Shown here: piece by piece, positions 39,901 through 51,900 of the stretch
Numbering within the stretch: position 1 is the first letter of the stretch
How the letters are laid out: the number at the start of each line of letters is the position of its first letter
Assembly: GCA_905221605.1 (NCBI GenBank)
Contig: CAJNDS010001291.1
Coordinates: 452,811-516,810, forward strand
Source of the DNA: Symbiodinium natans
Lineage: Eukaryota; Sar; Dinophyceae; Suessiales; Symbiodiniaceae
Length of the DNA stretch: 64,000 nucleotides
Reading direction: 5' to 3'
The notes under the pieces: model-generated
What the model saw: only the letters and a program-made list of their open reading frames with translations
The model's database searches: none
What the model was told of the DNA's origin: nothing
Translations under genes and position numbers: made by a program

Positions 39901-42900
39901 TCAGGCGTCTGCTTGCTGGAGACCCAGCCTTTGGCTTCACAGCAGCCAGGCCGTGGAACGCGTCCTTCGCTGGCGCCATCAAAGAGCAGGACTTCTGGAC
40001 GCGGGAACTGGTGACACCAGCCACCCTCTGGTTGGCTCAGCACAAATCATCCGCTGCAAAGACCCCAGGAGGCAGCGGGAGCACGGGCGGACCCGGCGTT
40101 CCACCACCTGAGCCGGCCGAAGCGAAGCGCAGGGCCAGGGCAAAACGTAAGTTTCAGGGCGAGGACCTTTCGCGGAAAGAGGGCGACGTCTATGTCCTTA
40201 ACCGCAAAGGCGTCGAGATCTGCAAGAACTACAACCAGGGGAAGTGTGGCACGGCTGCGGCGCAGGGAAGGTGTGAACACAAGAGGTCTCACCAGTGCAA
40301 CATCTGTTTGGGCCCGCATCAAGCCATTTCCTGCCCAAAAGCCAAGGCCAACTGAATGCACACTTCACCTGCTGAGTCACGTCCGGTGCATAAACCGCCA
40401 ACACCTCCGCCTGGAAAGAGGAGGAAGGTGGCACAGGTCATGATGCTCCCCTCCTGCCTCGTCAAATGCGCGCAGTCTCTGGGGCAGTTGGTTTTTGCAA
40501 TATTTGGAGTCTAGGGGGCCATGTGGCCGGAAGAATACCCAGCTGATGCTCATGATGCTCCTCCTGCCTCGTCAAATGCGCGCAGTCACTGGGGCAGTTG
40601 GTTTTTGCAACATCTGGAGGCTAGGGGGCCATGTGGCCGGAAGTATACCCAGCTGATGCTCATGATGCTCTCCTGCCTCGTCAAATGCGTGCAGTCACTG
40701 GGGCAGTTGGTTTTTGCAACATCTGGAGTCTAGGGGGCCATGTGGCCGGAAGTATACCCAGCTGATGCTCATGATGCCCCCCTCCTGCCTCGTCAAATGC
40801 GTGCAGTCACTGGGGCAGTTGGTTGTTGCAACATCTTGTTTCTAGGGGGCCATGTGGCCGAAAGTATACCCAGCTGATGCTCATGATGCTCCCCTCCTGC
40901 CTCGTCACGTCAAATCCACGCAGTCACTGGGGCAGTTGGTTTTTACAACATCTGGAGTCTCGGGGGCCATGTGGCCGGAAGTATACCCAGCTGATGCTCA
41001 TGATGCTCCCCTCCTGCCTCGTCAAATGCGCGCAGTCACTGGGGCAGTTGGTTTTTGCAACATCTGGAGTCTAGGGGGCCATGTGGACGGAAGAATACCC
41101 AGCTGATGCTCATAATGCTCCCCTCCTGCCTCGTCAAATGCGCGCAGTCACTGGGGCAGTTGGTTTTTGGAGTCTTGGGGGTCATGTGGCCGAAAGTATA
41201 CCCAGCTGATGCTCATGATGCTCCCCTCCTGGCTCGTCAAATGCGCGCAGTCACTGGGGTAGTTGGTTTTTGCAACATCTGGAGTCTAGGGGGCCATGTG
41301 GGCGGAAGTATACCCAGCTGATGCTCATGATGCTCCTGCCTCGTCAAATGCGCGCAGTCACTGGGGCATGGGGCAGTTGGTTTTTGCAACATCTGGAGTC
41401 TAGGGGGCCATGTCGCCGGAAGTATACCCAGCTGATGCTCATGATGCTCCCCTCCTGCCTCGTCAAATGCGCGCAGTCACGGGGCAGTTGGTTTTTGCAA
41501 CATCTGGAGTCCAGGGGGCCATGTGGCCGGAAGTATACCCAGCTGATGCTCATGATGCTCCCCCCTCCTGCCTCGTCAAATGCACGCATTTTTTTGCAAC
41601 ATCTGGAGTCCATGTGGCCGGAAGTATACCCAGCTGATGCTCATGATGCTCCCCTCCTGCCTCGTCAAATGCGCGCAGTCACTGGGGCAGTTGGTTTTTG
41701 CAACATCTGGAGTCCAGGGGGCCATGTGGCCGGAAGTATACCCAGCTGATGCTCATGATGCTCCCCTCCTGCCTCGTCAAATGCGCGCAGTCACTGGGGT
41801 AGTTGGTTTTTGCAACATCTGGGGTCCAGGGGGCCATGTGGCCGGAAGTATACCCCGCTGATGCTCATGATGCTCCCCTCCTGCCTCGTCAAATGCGCGC
41901 AGTCGCTGGGGCAGTGCTCCCCTCCTGCCTCGTCCAGTCACTGGGGGCATACCCAGCTGATGCTCATGATGCTCCCTCCTGCCTCGTCAAATGCGCGCAG
42001 TCACTTGCAGTTGGTTTTTGCACCATCGGGAGTGCAGGGGGCCATGTGGCCGAAAGTATACCCAGCTGATGCTCATGATGCTCCCCTCCTGCCTCGTCAA
42101 ATGCGCGCAGTCACTGGGGCAGTTGGATTTGGCAACATCTGGAGTCCAGGGGGCCATGTGGCCGGAAGTATACCCAGCTGATGCTCATGATGCTCCCTCC
42201 TGCCTCGTCAAATGCGCGCAGTCACTGGGGCAGTTGGTTTTTGCAACATCTGGAGCCTAGGGGCCATGTGGCCGGAAGTATACCCAGCTGATGCTCATGA
42301 TGCTCCCCTCCTGCCTCGTCAAACGCGCACAGTCACTGGGGCAGTTGTTTTTTACAACATCTGGAGTCTAGGGGGCCGTAGTATACCCAGCTGATGCTCA
42401 TGATGCTCCCCTCCTGCCTCGTCAAATGCGCGCAGTCACTGGGGCAGTTGGTTTTTGCAACATCTGGAGTCCAGGGGGCCATGTGGCCGGAAGTATACCC
42501 AGCTGATGCTCATGATGCTCCCCTCCTGCCTCGTCAAATGCGCGCAGTCACTGGGGTAGTTGGTTTTGGCAACATCTGGGGTCCAGGGGGCCATGTAGCA
42601 TACCCAGCTGATGCTTATGATGCTCCCCCCTCCTGCCTCGTCAAATGCGCGCAGTCACTGGGGCAGTTGGTTTGTGCAACATCTGGAGTCCAGGGGGCCA
42701 TGTGGCCGGAAGTATACCCAGCTGATGCTCATGATGCTCCCCTCCTGCCTCGTCAAATGCGCGCATCACTGGGGCAGTTGGTTTTTGCAACATCTGAAGT
42801 GCAGGGGGCCATGTGGCCGGAAGTATACCCAGCTGATGCTCATGATGCTCCCCTCCTGCCTCGTCAAATGTGCGCAGTCACTGGGGCAGTTGGTTTTGCA

Positions 42901-45900
42901 ACATCTGGAGTCCATGGGGGCCATGTGGCCGGAAGTATACCCAGCTGATGCTCATGATGCCCCCCTCCTGCCTCGTCAAATGTGCGCAGTCACTGGGGCA
43001 GTTGGTTTTTGCGACATCTGGAGTCCAGGGGGCCATATGGCCGGAAGTATACCCAGCTGATGCTCATGATGCTCCCCTCCTGCCTCGTCAAGTGTGAGCA
43101 GTCACTGGGGCAGTTGGTTTTTGCAACATCTGGAGTCCAGGGGGCCATGTGGCCGGAAGTATACCCAGCTGATGCTCATGATGCTCCCCTCCTGCCTCGT
43201 CAAATGTGCGCAGTGACTGGGGCAGTTGGTTTTTGCAACATCTGGACTCCAGGGGGCCATGTGGCCGGAAGTATACCCAGCTGATACTCATGATGCTCCC
43301 CTCCTGCCTCCTCTCATGCGCGCAGTGGGGCAGTTGGTTTTTGCAACATCTGGAGTCCAGGGGCCATGTGGCCGGAAGTATACCCAGCTGATGCACATGA
43401 TGCTCCCCTCCTGCCTCGTCAAATGCACGCAGTCACTGGGGCAGTTGGTTTTTGCAACATCTGGAGTCCAGGGGGCCATGTGGCCGGAAGTATACCCAGC
43501 TGATGCTCATGATGCTCCCCTCCTGCCTCGTCAAATGTGCGCAGTGACTGGGGCAGTTGGTTTTTGCAACGTCTGGATTCCAGGGGGCCATGTGGCCGGA
43601 AGTATACCCACCTTTGATGCTCATGATGCTCCCCTCCTGCCTCGTCAAATTTGCACAGTCACTGGGGCAGTTGGTTTTGCAACATCTGGAGTCCAGGGGG
43701 CCATGTGGCCGGAAGAATACCCAGCTGATGCTCATGATGCCCCCCTCCGGCCTCGTCAAATGCGCGCAGTCACTGGGGCAGTTGGTTTCTGCAACATCTC
43801 GAGTCCAGCGGGCCATGTGGCCGAAAGTATACCCAGCTGATGCTCATGATGCTCCCCTCCTGCCTCGTCCAGTCACTGGGGCAGTTGGTTTTTGCAACAT
43901 CTGGATTCCAGGGGGCCATGTGGCCGGAAGTATACCCAGCTGATGCTCATGATGCCCCCTCCTGCCTCGTCAAATGTGCGCAGTCACTGGGGCAGTTGGT
44001 TTTTGCGACATCTGGAGTCCAGGGGGCCATGTGGCCGGAAGTATACCCAGCTGATGCTCATGATGCTCCCCTCCTGCCTCGTCAAATGCACGCAGTCACT
44101 GGGGCAGTTGGTTTGTTGCAACATCTGGAGTCCAGGGGGCCATGTGGCCGGAAGTATGCTCCCCTCCTGCCTCGTCAAATGCGCGCAGTCACTGGGGCAG
44201 TTGGTTTTTGCAACATCTGGAGTCCAGGGGGCCATGTGGCCGGAAGTATACCAAGCTGATGCTCATGATGCTCCCCTCCTGCCTCGTCAAATGTGCGCAG
44301 TCACTGGGGCAGTTGGTTTTTGCAACATCTGGAGTCGAGTGGACCATGTGGCCGGAAGTATACCCAGCTGATGCTCATGATGCTCCCCTCCTGCCTCGTC
44401 AAATGTGCGCAGTGACTGGGGCAGTTGGTTTTTGCAACATCTGGAGTCCAGGGGGCCATGTGGCCGGAAATATACCCAGCTGATGCTCATGATGCTCCTC
44501 TCCTGCCTCGTCAAATGCGCGCAGTCACTGGGGCAGTTGGTTTTTGCAACATCTGGAGTCTAGGGGGCCATGTGGCCGAAAGTATACCCAGCTGATGCTC
44601 ATGATGCTCCCCTCCTGCCTCGTCAAATGTGCGCAGTCACTGGGGCAGTTGGTTTTGCAACATCTGGAGTCCATGGGGGCCATGTGGCCGGAAGTATACC
44701 CAGCTGATGCTCATGATGCCCCCCTCCTGCCTCGTCAAATGTGCGCAGTGACTGGGGCAGTTGGTTTTTGCGACATCTGGAGTCCAGGGGGCCATGTGGC
44801 CGGAGTATACCCAGCTGATGCTCATGATGCTCCCCTCCTGCCTCGTCAAATGCGCGCAGTCACTGGGGCAGTTGGTTTGTTGCAACATCTGGAGTCCAGG
44901 GGGCCATGTGGCCGGAAGTATGCTCCCCTCCTGCCTCGTCAAATGCGCGCAGTCACTGGGGCAGTTGGTTTTTGCAACATCTGGAGTCCAGGGGGCCATG
45001 TGGCCGGAAGTATACCAAGCTGATGCTCATGATGCTCCCCTCCTGCCTCGTCAAATGTGCGCAGTCACTGGGGCAGTTGGTTTTTGCAACATCTGGAGTC
45101 GAGGGGACCATGTGGCCGGAAGTATACCCAGCTGATGCTCATGATGCTCCCCTCCTGCCGTCAAATGCGCGCAGTCACTGGGGCAGTTGGTTTTTGCAAC
45201 ATCTGGAGTCTAGGGGGCCATGTGGCCGAAAGTATACCCAGCTGATGCTCATGATGCTCCCCTCCTGCCTCGTCAAATGCGCGCAGTCACTGGGGCAGTT
45301 GGTTTTTGCAACATCTGGAGTCCAGGGGGCCATGTGGCCGGAAGTATACCCAGCTGATGCTCATGATGCCCCCTCCTGCCTCGTCAAATGTGCGCAGTCA
45401 CTGGGGCAGTTGGTTTTTGCGACAGCTGGCCATGTGGCCGGAAGTATACCCAGCTGATGCTCATGATGCTCCCCTCCTGCCTCGTCAAATGCGCGCAGTC
45501 ACTGGGGCAGTTGGTTTGTTGCAACATCTGGAGTCCAGGGGTTTTGCAACATCTGGAGTCCAGGGGGCCATGTGGCCGGAAGTTTACCAAGCTGATGCTC
45601 ATGATGCTCCCCTCCTGCCTCGTCAAATGTGCGCAGTCACTGGGGCAGTTGGTTTTTGCAACATCTGGACCATGTGGCCGGAAGTATACCCAGCTGATGC
45701 TCATGATGCTCCCCTCCTGCCTCGTCAAATGTGCGCAGTGACTGGGGCAGTTGGTTTTTGCAACATCTGGAGTCCAGGGGGCCATGTGGCCGGAAGTATA
45801 CCCAGCTGATGCTCATGATGCTCCCCTCCTGCCTCGTCAAATGCGCGCAGTCACTGGGGCAGGTGGTTTTTGCAACATCTGGAGTTTAGGGGGCCAGGTG

Positions 45901-48900
45901 GCCGAAAGTATACCCAGCTGATGCTCATGATGCTCCCCTCCTGCCTCGTCAAGTGTGCGCAGTCACTGGGGCAGTTGGTTTTGCAACATCTGGAGTCCAG
46001 GGGGCCATGTGGCCGGAAGTATACCCAGCTGATGCTCATGATGCCCCCCTCCTGCCTCGTCAAATGTGCGCAGTCACCGGGGCAGTTGGTTTTTGCGACA
46101 TCTGGAGTCCAGGGGGCCACGTGGCCGGAAGTATACCCAGCTGATGCTCATGATGCTCCCCTCCTGCCTCGTCAAATGCGCGCAGTCACTGCAGCAGTTG
46201 GTTTGTTGCAACATCTGGAGTCCAGGGGGCCATGTGGCCGGAAGTATGCTCCCCTCCTGCCTCGTCAAATGCGCGCAGTCACTGGGGCAGTTGGTCTTTG
46301 CAACATCTGGAGTCCAGGGGGCCATGTGGCCGGAAGTATACCAAGCTGATGCTCATGATGCTCCCCTCCTGCCTCGTCAAATGTGCGCAGTCACTGGGGC
46401 AGTTGGTTTTTGCAACATCTGGAGTCGAGGGGACCATGTGGCCGGAAGTATACCCAGCTGATGCTCATGATGCTCCCCTCCTGCCTCGTCAAATGTGCGC
46501 AATGACTGGGGCAGTTGGTTTTTGCAACGTCTGGAGTCCAGGGGGCCATGTGGCCGGAAGTATACCCAGCTGATGCTCATGATGCTCCCCTCCTGCCTCG
46601 TCAAATGCGCGCAGTCACTGGGGCAGTTGGTTTTTGCAACATCTGGAGTCCAGGGGGCCATGTGGCCGGAAGTATACCCAGCTGATGCTCATGATGCTCC
46701 CCTCCTGCCTCGTCAAATGCGCGCAGTCACTGGGGCAATTGGTTTTTGCAACATCTGGAGTCCAGGGGGCCATGTGGCCGGAAGTATACCCAGCTGATGC
46801 TCATGATGCTCCCCTCCTGCCTGGTCAAATGCGCAGTCGCTGGGGCAGTTGGTTTTTGCAACATCGGGAGTCCAGGGGGTATACCCAGCTGATGCTCATG
46901 ATGCCCCCTCCTGCCTCGTCAAATGTGCGCAGTCACTGGGGCAGTTGGTTTTTGCAACATCTGGAGTCGAGGGGACCATGCGGCCGGAAGTATACCCAGC
47001 TATACCCAGCTGATGCTCATGATGCTTCCCTCCTGCCTCGTCAAATGTGCCCAGTGACTGGGGCAGTTGGTTTTTGCAACATCTGGAGTGCAGGGGGCCA
47101 TGTGGCCGGAAGTATACCCAGCTGATGCTCATGATGCTCCCCTCCTGCCTCGTCAAATGCGCGCAGTCACTGGGGCAGTTGGTTTTTGCAACACCTGGAG
47201 TCCAGGGGGCCATGTGGCCGGAAGTATACCCAGCTGATGCTCATGATGCTCCCCTCCTGCCTCGTCAAATGTGCACAGTGACTGGGGCAGTTGGTTTTTG
47301 CAACATCTGGAGTCCAGGGGGCCATGTGGCCGGAAGTATACCCACCTTTGATGCTCATGATGCTCCCCTCCTGCCTCGTCAAATGCGCGCAGTCACTGGG
47401 GCAGTTGGTTTTTGCAACATCTGGAGTCCAGGGGGCCATGTGGCCGGAAGTATACCCAGCTGATGCTCATGATGCTCCCCTCCTGCCTCGTCAAATGCGC
47501 GCAGTCACTGGGGCAGTTGGTTTTTGCAACATCTGGAGTCCAGGGGGCCATGTGACCGAAAGTATACCCAGCTGATGCTCATGATGCTCCCCTCCTGCCT
47601 CGTCAAATGCGCGCAGTCACTGGGGCAGTTGGTTTTTGCAACATCTGGAGTCCAGGGGGCCATGTGGCCGGAAGTAGACCCAGCTGATGCTCATGATGCT
47701 CCCCTCCTGCCTCGTCAAATGTGCGCAGTCACTGGGGCAGTTGGTTTTTGCAACATCTGGAGTCCAGGGGGACCATGTGGCCGGAAGTATACCCAGCTGA
47801 TGCTCATGATGCTCCCCTCCTGCCTCGTCAAATGCGCGCAGTCACTGGGGCAGTTGGTTTTTGCAACATCTGGAGTCCAGGGGGCCATGTGGCCGGAAGT
47901 AGACCCAGCTGATGCTCATGATGCTCCCCTCCTGCCTCGTCAAATGTGCGCAGTCACTGGGGCAGTTGGGTTTTGCAACATCTGGAGTCCAGGGGGACCA
48001 NNNNNNNNNNNNNNNNNNNNNNNNNNNNNNNNNNNNNNNNNNNNNNNNNNNNNNNNNNNNNNNNNNNNNNNNNNNNNNNNNNNNNNNNNNNNNNNNNNNN
48101 GCTCCCCTCCTGCCTCGTCAAATGCGCGCAGTCACTGGGGCAGTTGGTTTGTTGCAACATCTGGAGTCCAGGGGTTTTGCAACATCTGGAGTCCAGGGGG
48201 CCATGTGGCCGGAAGTTTACCAAGCTGATGCTCATGATGCTCCCCTCCTGCCTCGTCAAATGTGCGCAGTCACTGGGGCAGTTGGTTTTTGCAACATCTG
48301 GACCATGTGGCCGGAAGTATACCCAGCTGATGCTCATGATGCTCCCCTCCTGCCTCGTCAAATGTGCGCAGTGACTGGGGCAGTTGGTTTTTGCAACATC
48401 TGGAGTCCAGGGGGCCATGTGGCCGGAAGTATACCCAGCTGATGCTCATGATGCTCCCCTCCTGCCTCGTCAAATGCGCGCAGTCACTGGGGCAGGTGGT
48501 TTTTGCAACATCTGGAGTTTAGGGGGCCAGGTGGCCGAAAGTATACCCAGCTGATGCTCATGATGCTCCCCTCCTGCCTCGTCAAGTGTGCGCAGTCACT
48601 GGGGCAGTTGGTTTTGCAACATCTGGAGTCCAGGGGGCCATGTGGCCGGAAGTATACCCAGCTGATGCTCATGATGCCCCCCTCCTGCCTCGTCAAATGT
48701 GCGCAGTCACTGGGGCAGTTGGTTTTTGCGACATCTGGAGTCCAGGGGGCCATGTGGCCGGAAGTATACCCAGCTGATGCTCATGATGCTCCCCTCCTGC
48801 CTCGTCAAATGCGCGCAGTCACTGCAGCAGTTGGTTTGTTGCAACATCTGGAGTCCAGGGGGCCATGTGGCCGGAAGTATGCTCCCCTCCTGCCTCGTCA

Positions 48901-51900
48901 AATGCGCGCAGTCACTGGGGCAGTTGGTCTTTGCAACATCTGGAGTCCAGGGGGCCATGTGGCCGGAAGTATACCAAGCTGATGCTCATGATGCTCCCCT
49001 CCTGCCTCGTCAAATGTGCGCAGTCACTGGGGCAGTTGGTTTTTGCAACATCTGGAGTCGAGGGGACCATGTGGCCGGAAGTATACCCAGCTGATGCTCA
49101 TGATGCTCCCCTCCTGCCTCGTCAAATGTGCGCAATGACTGGGGCAGTTGGTTTTTGCAACGTCTGGAGTCCAGGGGGCCATGTGGCCGGAAGTATACCC
49201 AGCTGATGCTCATGATGCTCCCCTCCTGCCTCGTCAAATGCGCGCAGTCACTGGGGCAGTTGGTTTTTGCAACATCTGGAGTCCAGGGGGCCATGTGGCC
49301 GGAAGTATACCCAGCTGATGCTCATGATGCTCCCCTCCTGCCTCGTCAAATGCGCGCAGTCACTGGGGCAATTGGTTTTTGCAACATCTGGAGTCCAGGG
49401 GGCCATGTGGCCGGAAGTATACCCAGCTGATGCTCATGATGCTCCCCTCCTGCCTGGTCAAATGCGCAGTCGCTGGGGCAGTTGGTTTTTGCAACATCGG
49501 GAGTCCAGGGGGTATACCCAGCTGATGCTCATGATGCCCCCTCCTGCCTCGTCAAATGTGCGCAGTCACTGGGGCAGTTGGTTTTTGCAACATCTGGAGT
49601 CGAGGGGACCATGTGGCCGGAAGTATACCCAGCTGATGCTCATGATGCTCCCCTCCTGCCTCGTCAAATGTGCGCAGTGACTGGGGCAGTTGGTTTTTGC
49701 AACATCTGGAGTGCAGGGGGCCATGTGGCCGGAAGTATACCCAGCTGATGCTCATGATGCTCCCCTCCTGCCTCGTCAAATGCGCGCAGTCACTGGAACA
49801 GTTGGTTTTTGCAACATCTGGAGTCCTCCTGCCTCGTCAAATGCGCGCAGTCACTGGGGCAGTTGGGTTTTGCAACATCTGGAGTCCAGGCGGCCATGTG
49901 GCCGGAAGTATACCCAGCTGATGCTCATGATGCTCCCCTCCTGCCTCGTCAAATGCGCGCAGTCACTGGGGCAGTTGGTTTTTGCAACATCTGGAGTCCA
50001 GGGGGCCATGTGGCCGGAAGTATACCCAGCTGATGCTCATGATGCTCCCCTCCTGCCTCGTCAAAAGTGCGCAGTCACTGGGGCAGTTGGTTTTTGCAAC
50101 ATCTGGAGTCGAGGGGACCATGTGGCCGGAAGTATACCCAGCTGATGCTCATGATGCTCCCCTCCTGCCTCGTCAAATGTGCGCAGTGACCTGGGGCAGT
50201 TGGTTTTTGCAACATCTGGAGTGCAGGGGGCCATGTGGCCGGAAGTATACCCAGCTGATGCTCATGATGCTCCCCTCCTGCCTCGTCAAATGCGCGCAGT
50301 CACTGGGGCAGTTGGTTTTTGCAACGTCTGGAGTCTAGGGCCGAGGGCCATGCGGCCGGAAGTATACCCAGCTGATGCTCATGATGCTCCCCTCCTGCCT
50401 CGTCAAATGCGCGCAATCCCAGGTCGCTCAGCCGAGTCGCGAAGACGAGCGAAGAGGTCCAGCGCTTATCGAAATCAGCACACGAGGGCCCTCTAGGGTC
50501 GAATCGCCATCAATCACCCAGTTTTCGGTGTTGACGCGCACAAAGATGCCTTGAGCCCGTGCTTCAAACTCCCAGATCGTTGATAAATGACGACTACCCT
50601 TTCGACCACGACTACGACCTGTCAGGATACGTTGTCTTTAGTGGCATGGTTTGGGTGTATACGGGGTCATGCTGCTTCATAGATGGGAACGGTCGACTGC
50701 GAAGTGCTTTTGCGCGTATTTTAGGACAGCATAGTCATGCGAGTCATGTCGCTTCCCATGGCCGCTCGTCCCTTAATTGATGCCCCAAAGCATTGGCCCG
50801 CATGCCCCTGGCGCCGAAGTTCAACTACAACCTTTGGATATCGTCGGATCGGATTCTAAGTGAATGCCAGCAGCATTGAGCTTGGTGAGGTTCGTGCTTT
50901 TTCCCGAGGCACGATCAAGGCATCTCGCCGACCTCAAGAAGAAGAAGGAGGCAACGAGCTGTTGAGGTGTGAGGCGCCTAGGAAGGCAGCAGAGTCAAGT
51001 GAGTCAAGTCCTCTCTGATGGTCAGGAGAGAAGAGGTTTCGATTGGGATTTTTTGGCGATTCTTGGCTTTCGGGTAAGTCCATGTTACGCAGCATGATGA
51101 TTCAGCTCGCCATGCAGCTCGCAGAGTTAGCGTGAGATGTTTGTGCCATTTTTCTGTCCGTCTAGATTCGCGGATGTTCGAGAAATTTGTAGGTTTCAAT
51201 CGGAAAGCTTTTGGGCCTCTGTGAAGACATTCGCAGCACACTGTCGTGCAGTGGGCACTAAGGATGCTAAAACTTCATGCGCGCGACCAGCATGTGTGCT
51301 GTCGGTTGTCGGCATCGACTTCTGAAAACTGGCTTTCGGAACGAATCGTCGAATCCGAAGCCACCGAACTGCCTGAGGGTCCGAGTGCGAGACGACACTC
51401 CAAAGCCCAAGAGGCCTGGGCACAGCTCGTCCTGGTGGATGTGATCACCTGGCTCGTGCTCAATGGGCTCGCATCAGAGGTACGGAGTTCAGTCAAATGC
51501 AAATTCTGCGTTCCAAATCACATGTTGAAGGGTGCATACAAAGTAGGCGGAGTTGGAGTTGATCCCCAAGGGTTTGAGTGAGGGATTGCACGTGGGTTCT
51601 CAAACCGCCCCTGAAGATTCATCTGCATTCCCAATCAGAGGTCATCGGCCCTTGTTGGCAGATTGCTTGGTTTAGTCGACACACTTATCAATGCGTTTTC
51701 CGTCCAAACAGTCTAAGGGGTTCCAATGAAAGGAGTAATATAACCTTGTAAGAACAGTAAGAGGGGTTGACATGTTGTGCGCCCGCGGTGCATGAGGGCG
51801 CGGCGCCCGAGGCCCGCATTTTGGTCGCAAATCGTGCGCGTGCCTAGGCCTAGGCACGGGCGTGGCCGCGGAGTTTTTCAGGACTCCCGAAACGTTTTTC

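Larger units (their letters stand above)
40438..50415 (+). repeat. 112-bp tandem satellite array, about 90 units
   Basis: Spacing of the tgatgctcatgatgct landmark is 112 bp (for example 47461, 47573, 47685). Each unit includes tcctgcctcgtcaaatgcgc, actggggcagttggttttt, catctggagtccaggggg and ccatgtggccggaagtat. Units differ by substitutions and small indels. A truncated form lacking the acccagctgatgctcatgat part recurs near 44155, 44919, 46248 and 48881. The unit length is not a multiple of three and stops are scarce, so many long frames on both strands are artefacts. The array ends abruptly at about 50415. Confidence 0.97.
38314..51413 (+). other. Gene 1 giant intron (~13.1 kb) with satellite array and gag-like ORF
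   Basis: The preceding exon ends in TPEVSALM and the next recognisable family segment, VDVITWLVLNGLASE, starts at 51414. A further small exon between them is possible. The intron carries the 112-bp array, the orphan gag-like ORF and the N gap. Confidence 0.72.

Noticed and set aside
40438-50415. Dozens of long open frames on both strands (up to more than 200 codons)
   Set aside because: They follow the 112-bp satellite, shift frame every unit, occur on both strands and cross an N gap. They are repeat artefacts, not genes.
40438-50415. CRISPR array
   Set aside because: Units are contiguous 112-bp tandem repeats without unique spacers, in a eukaryotic intron.
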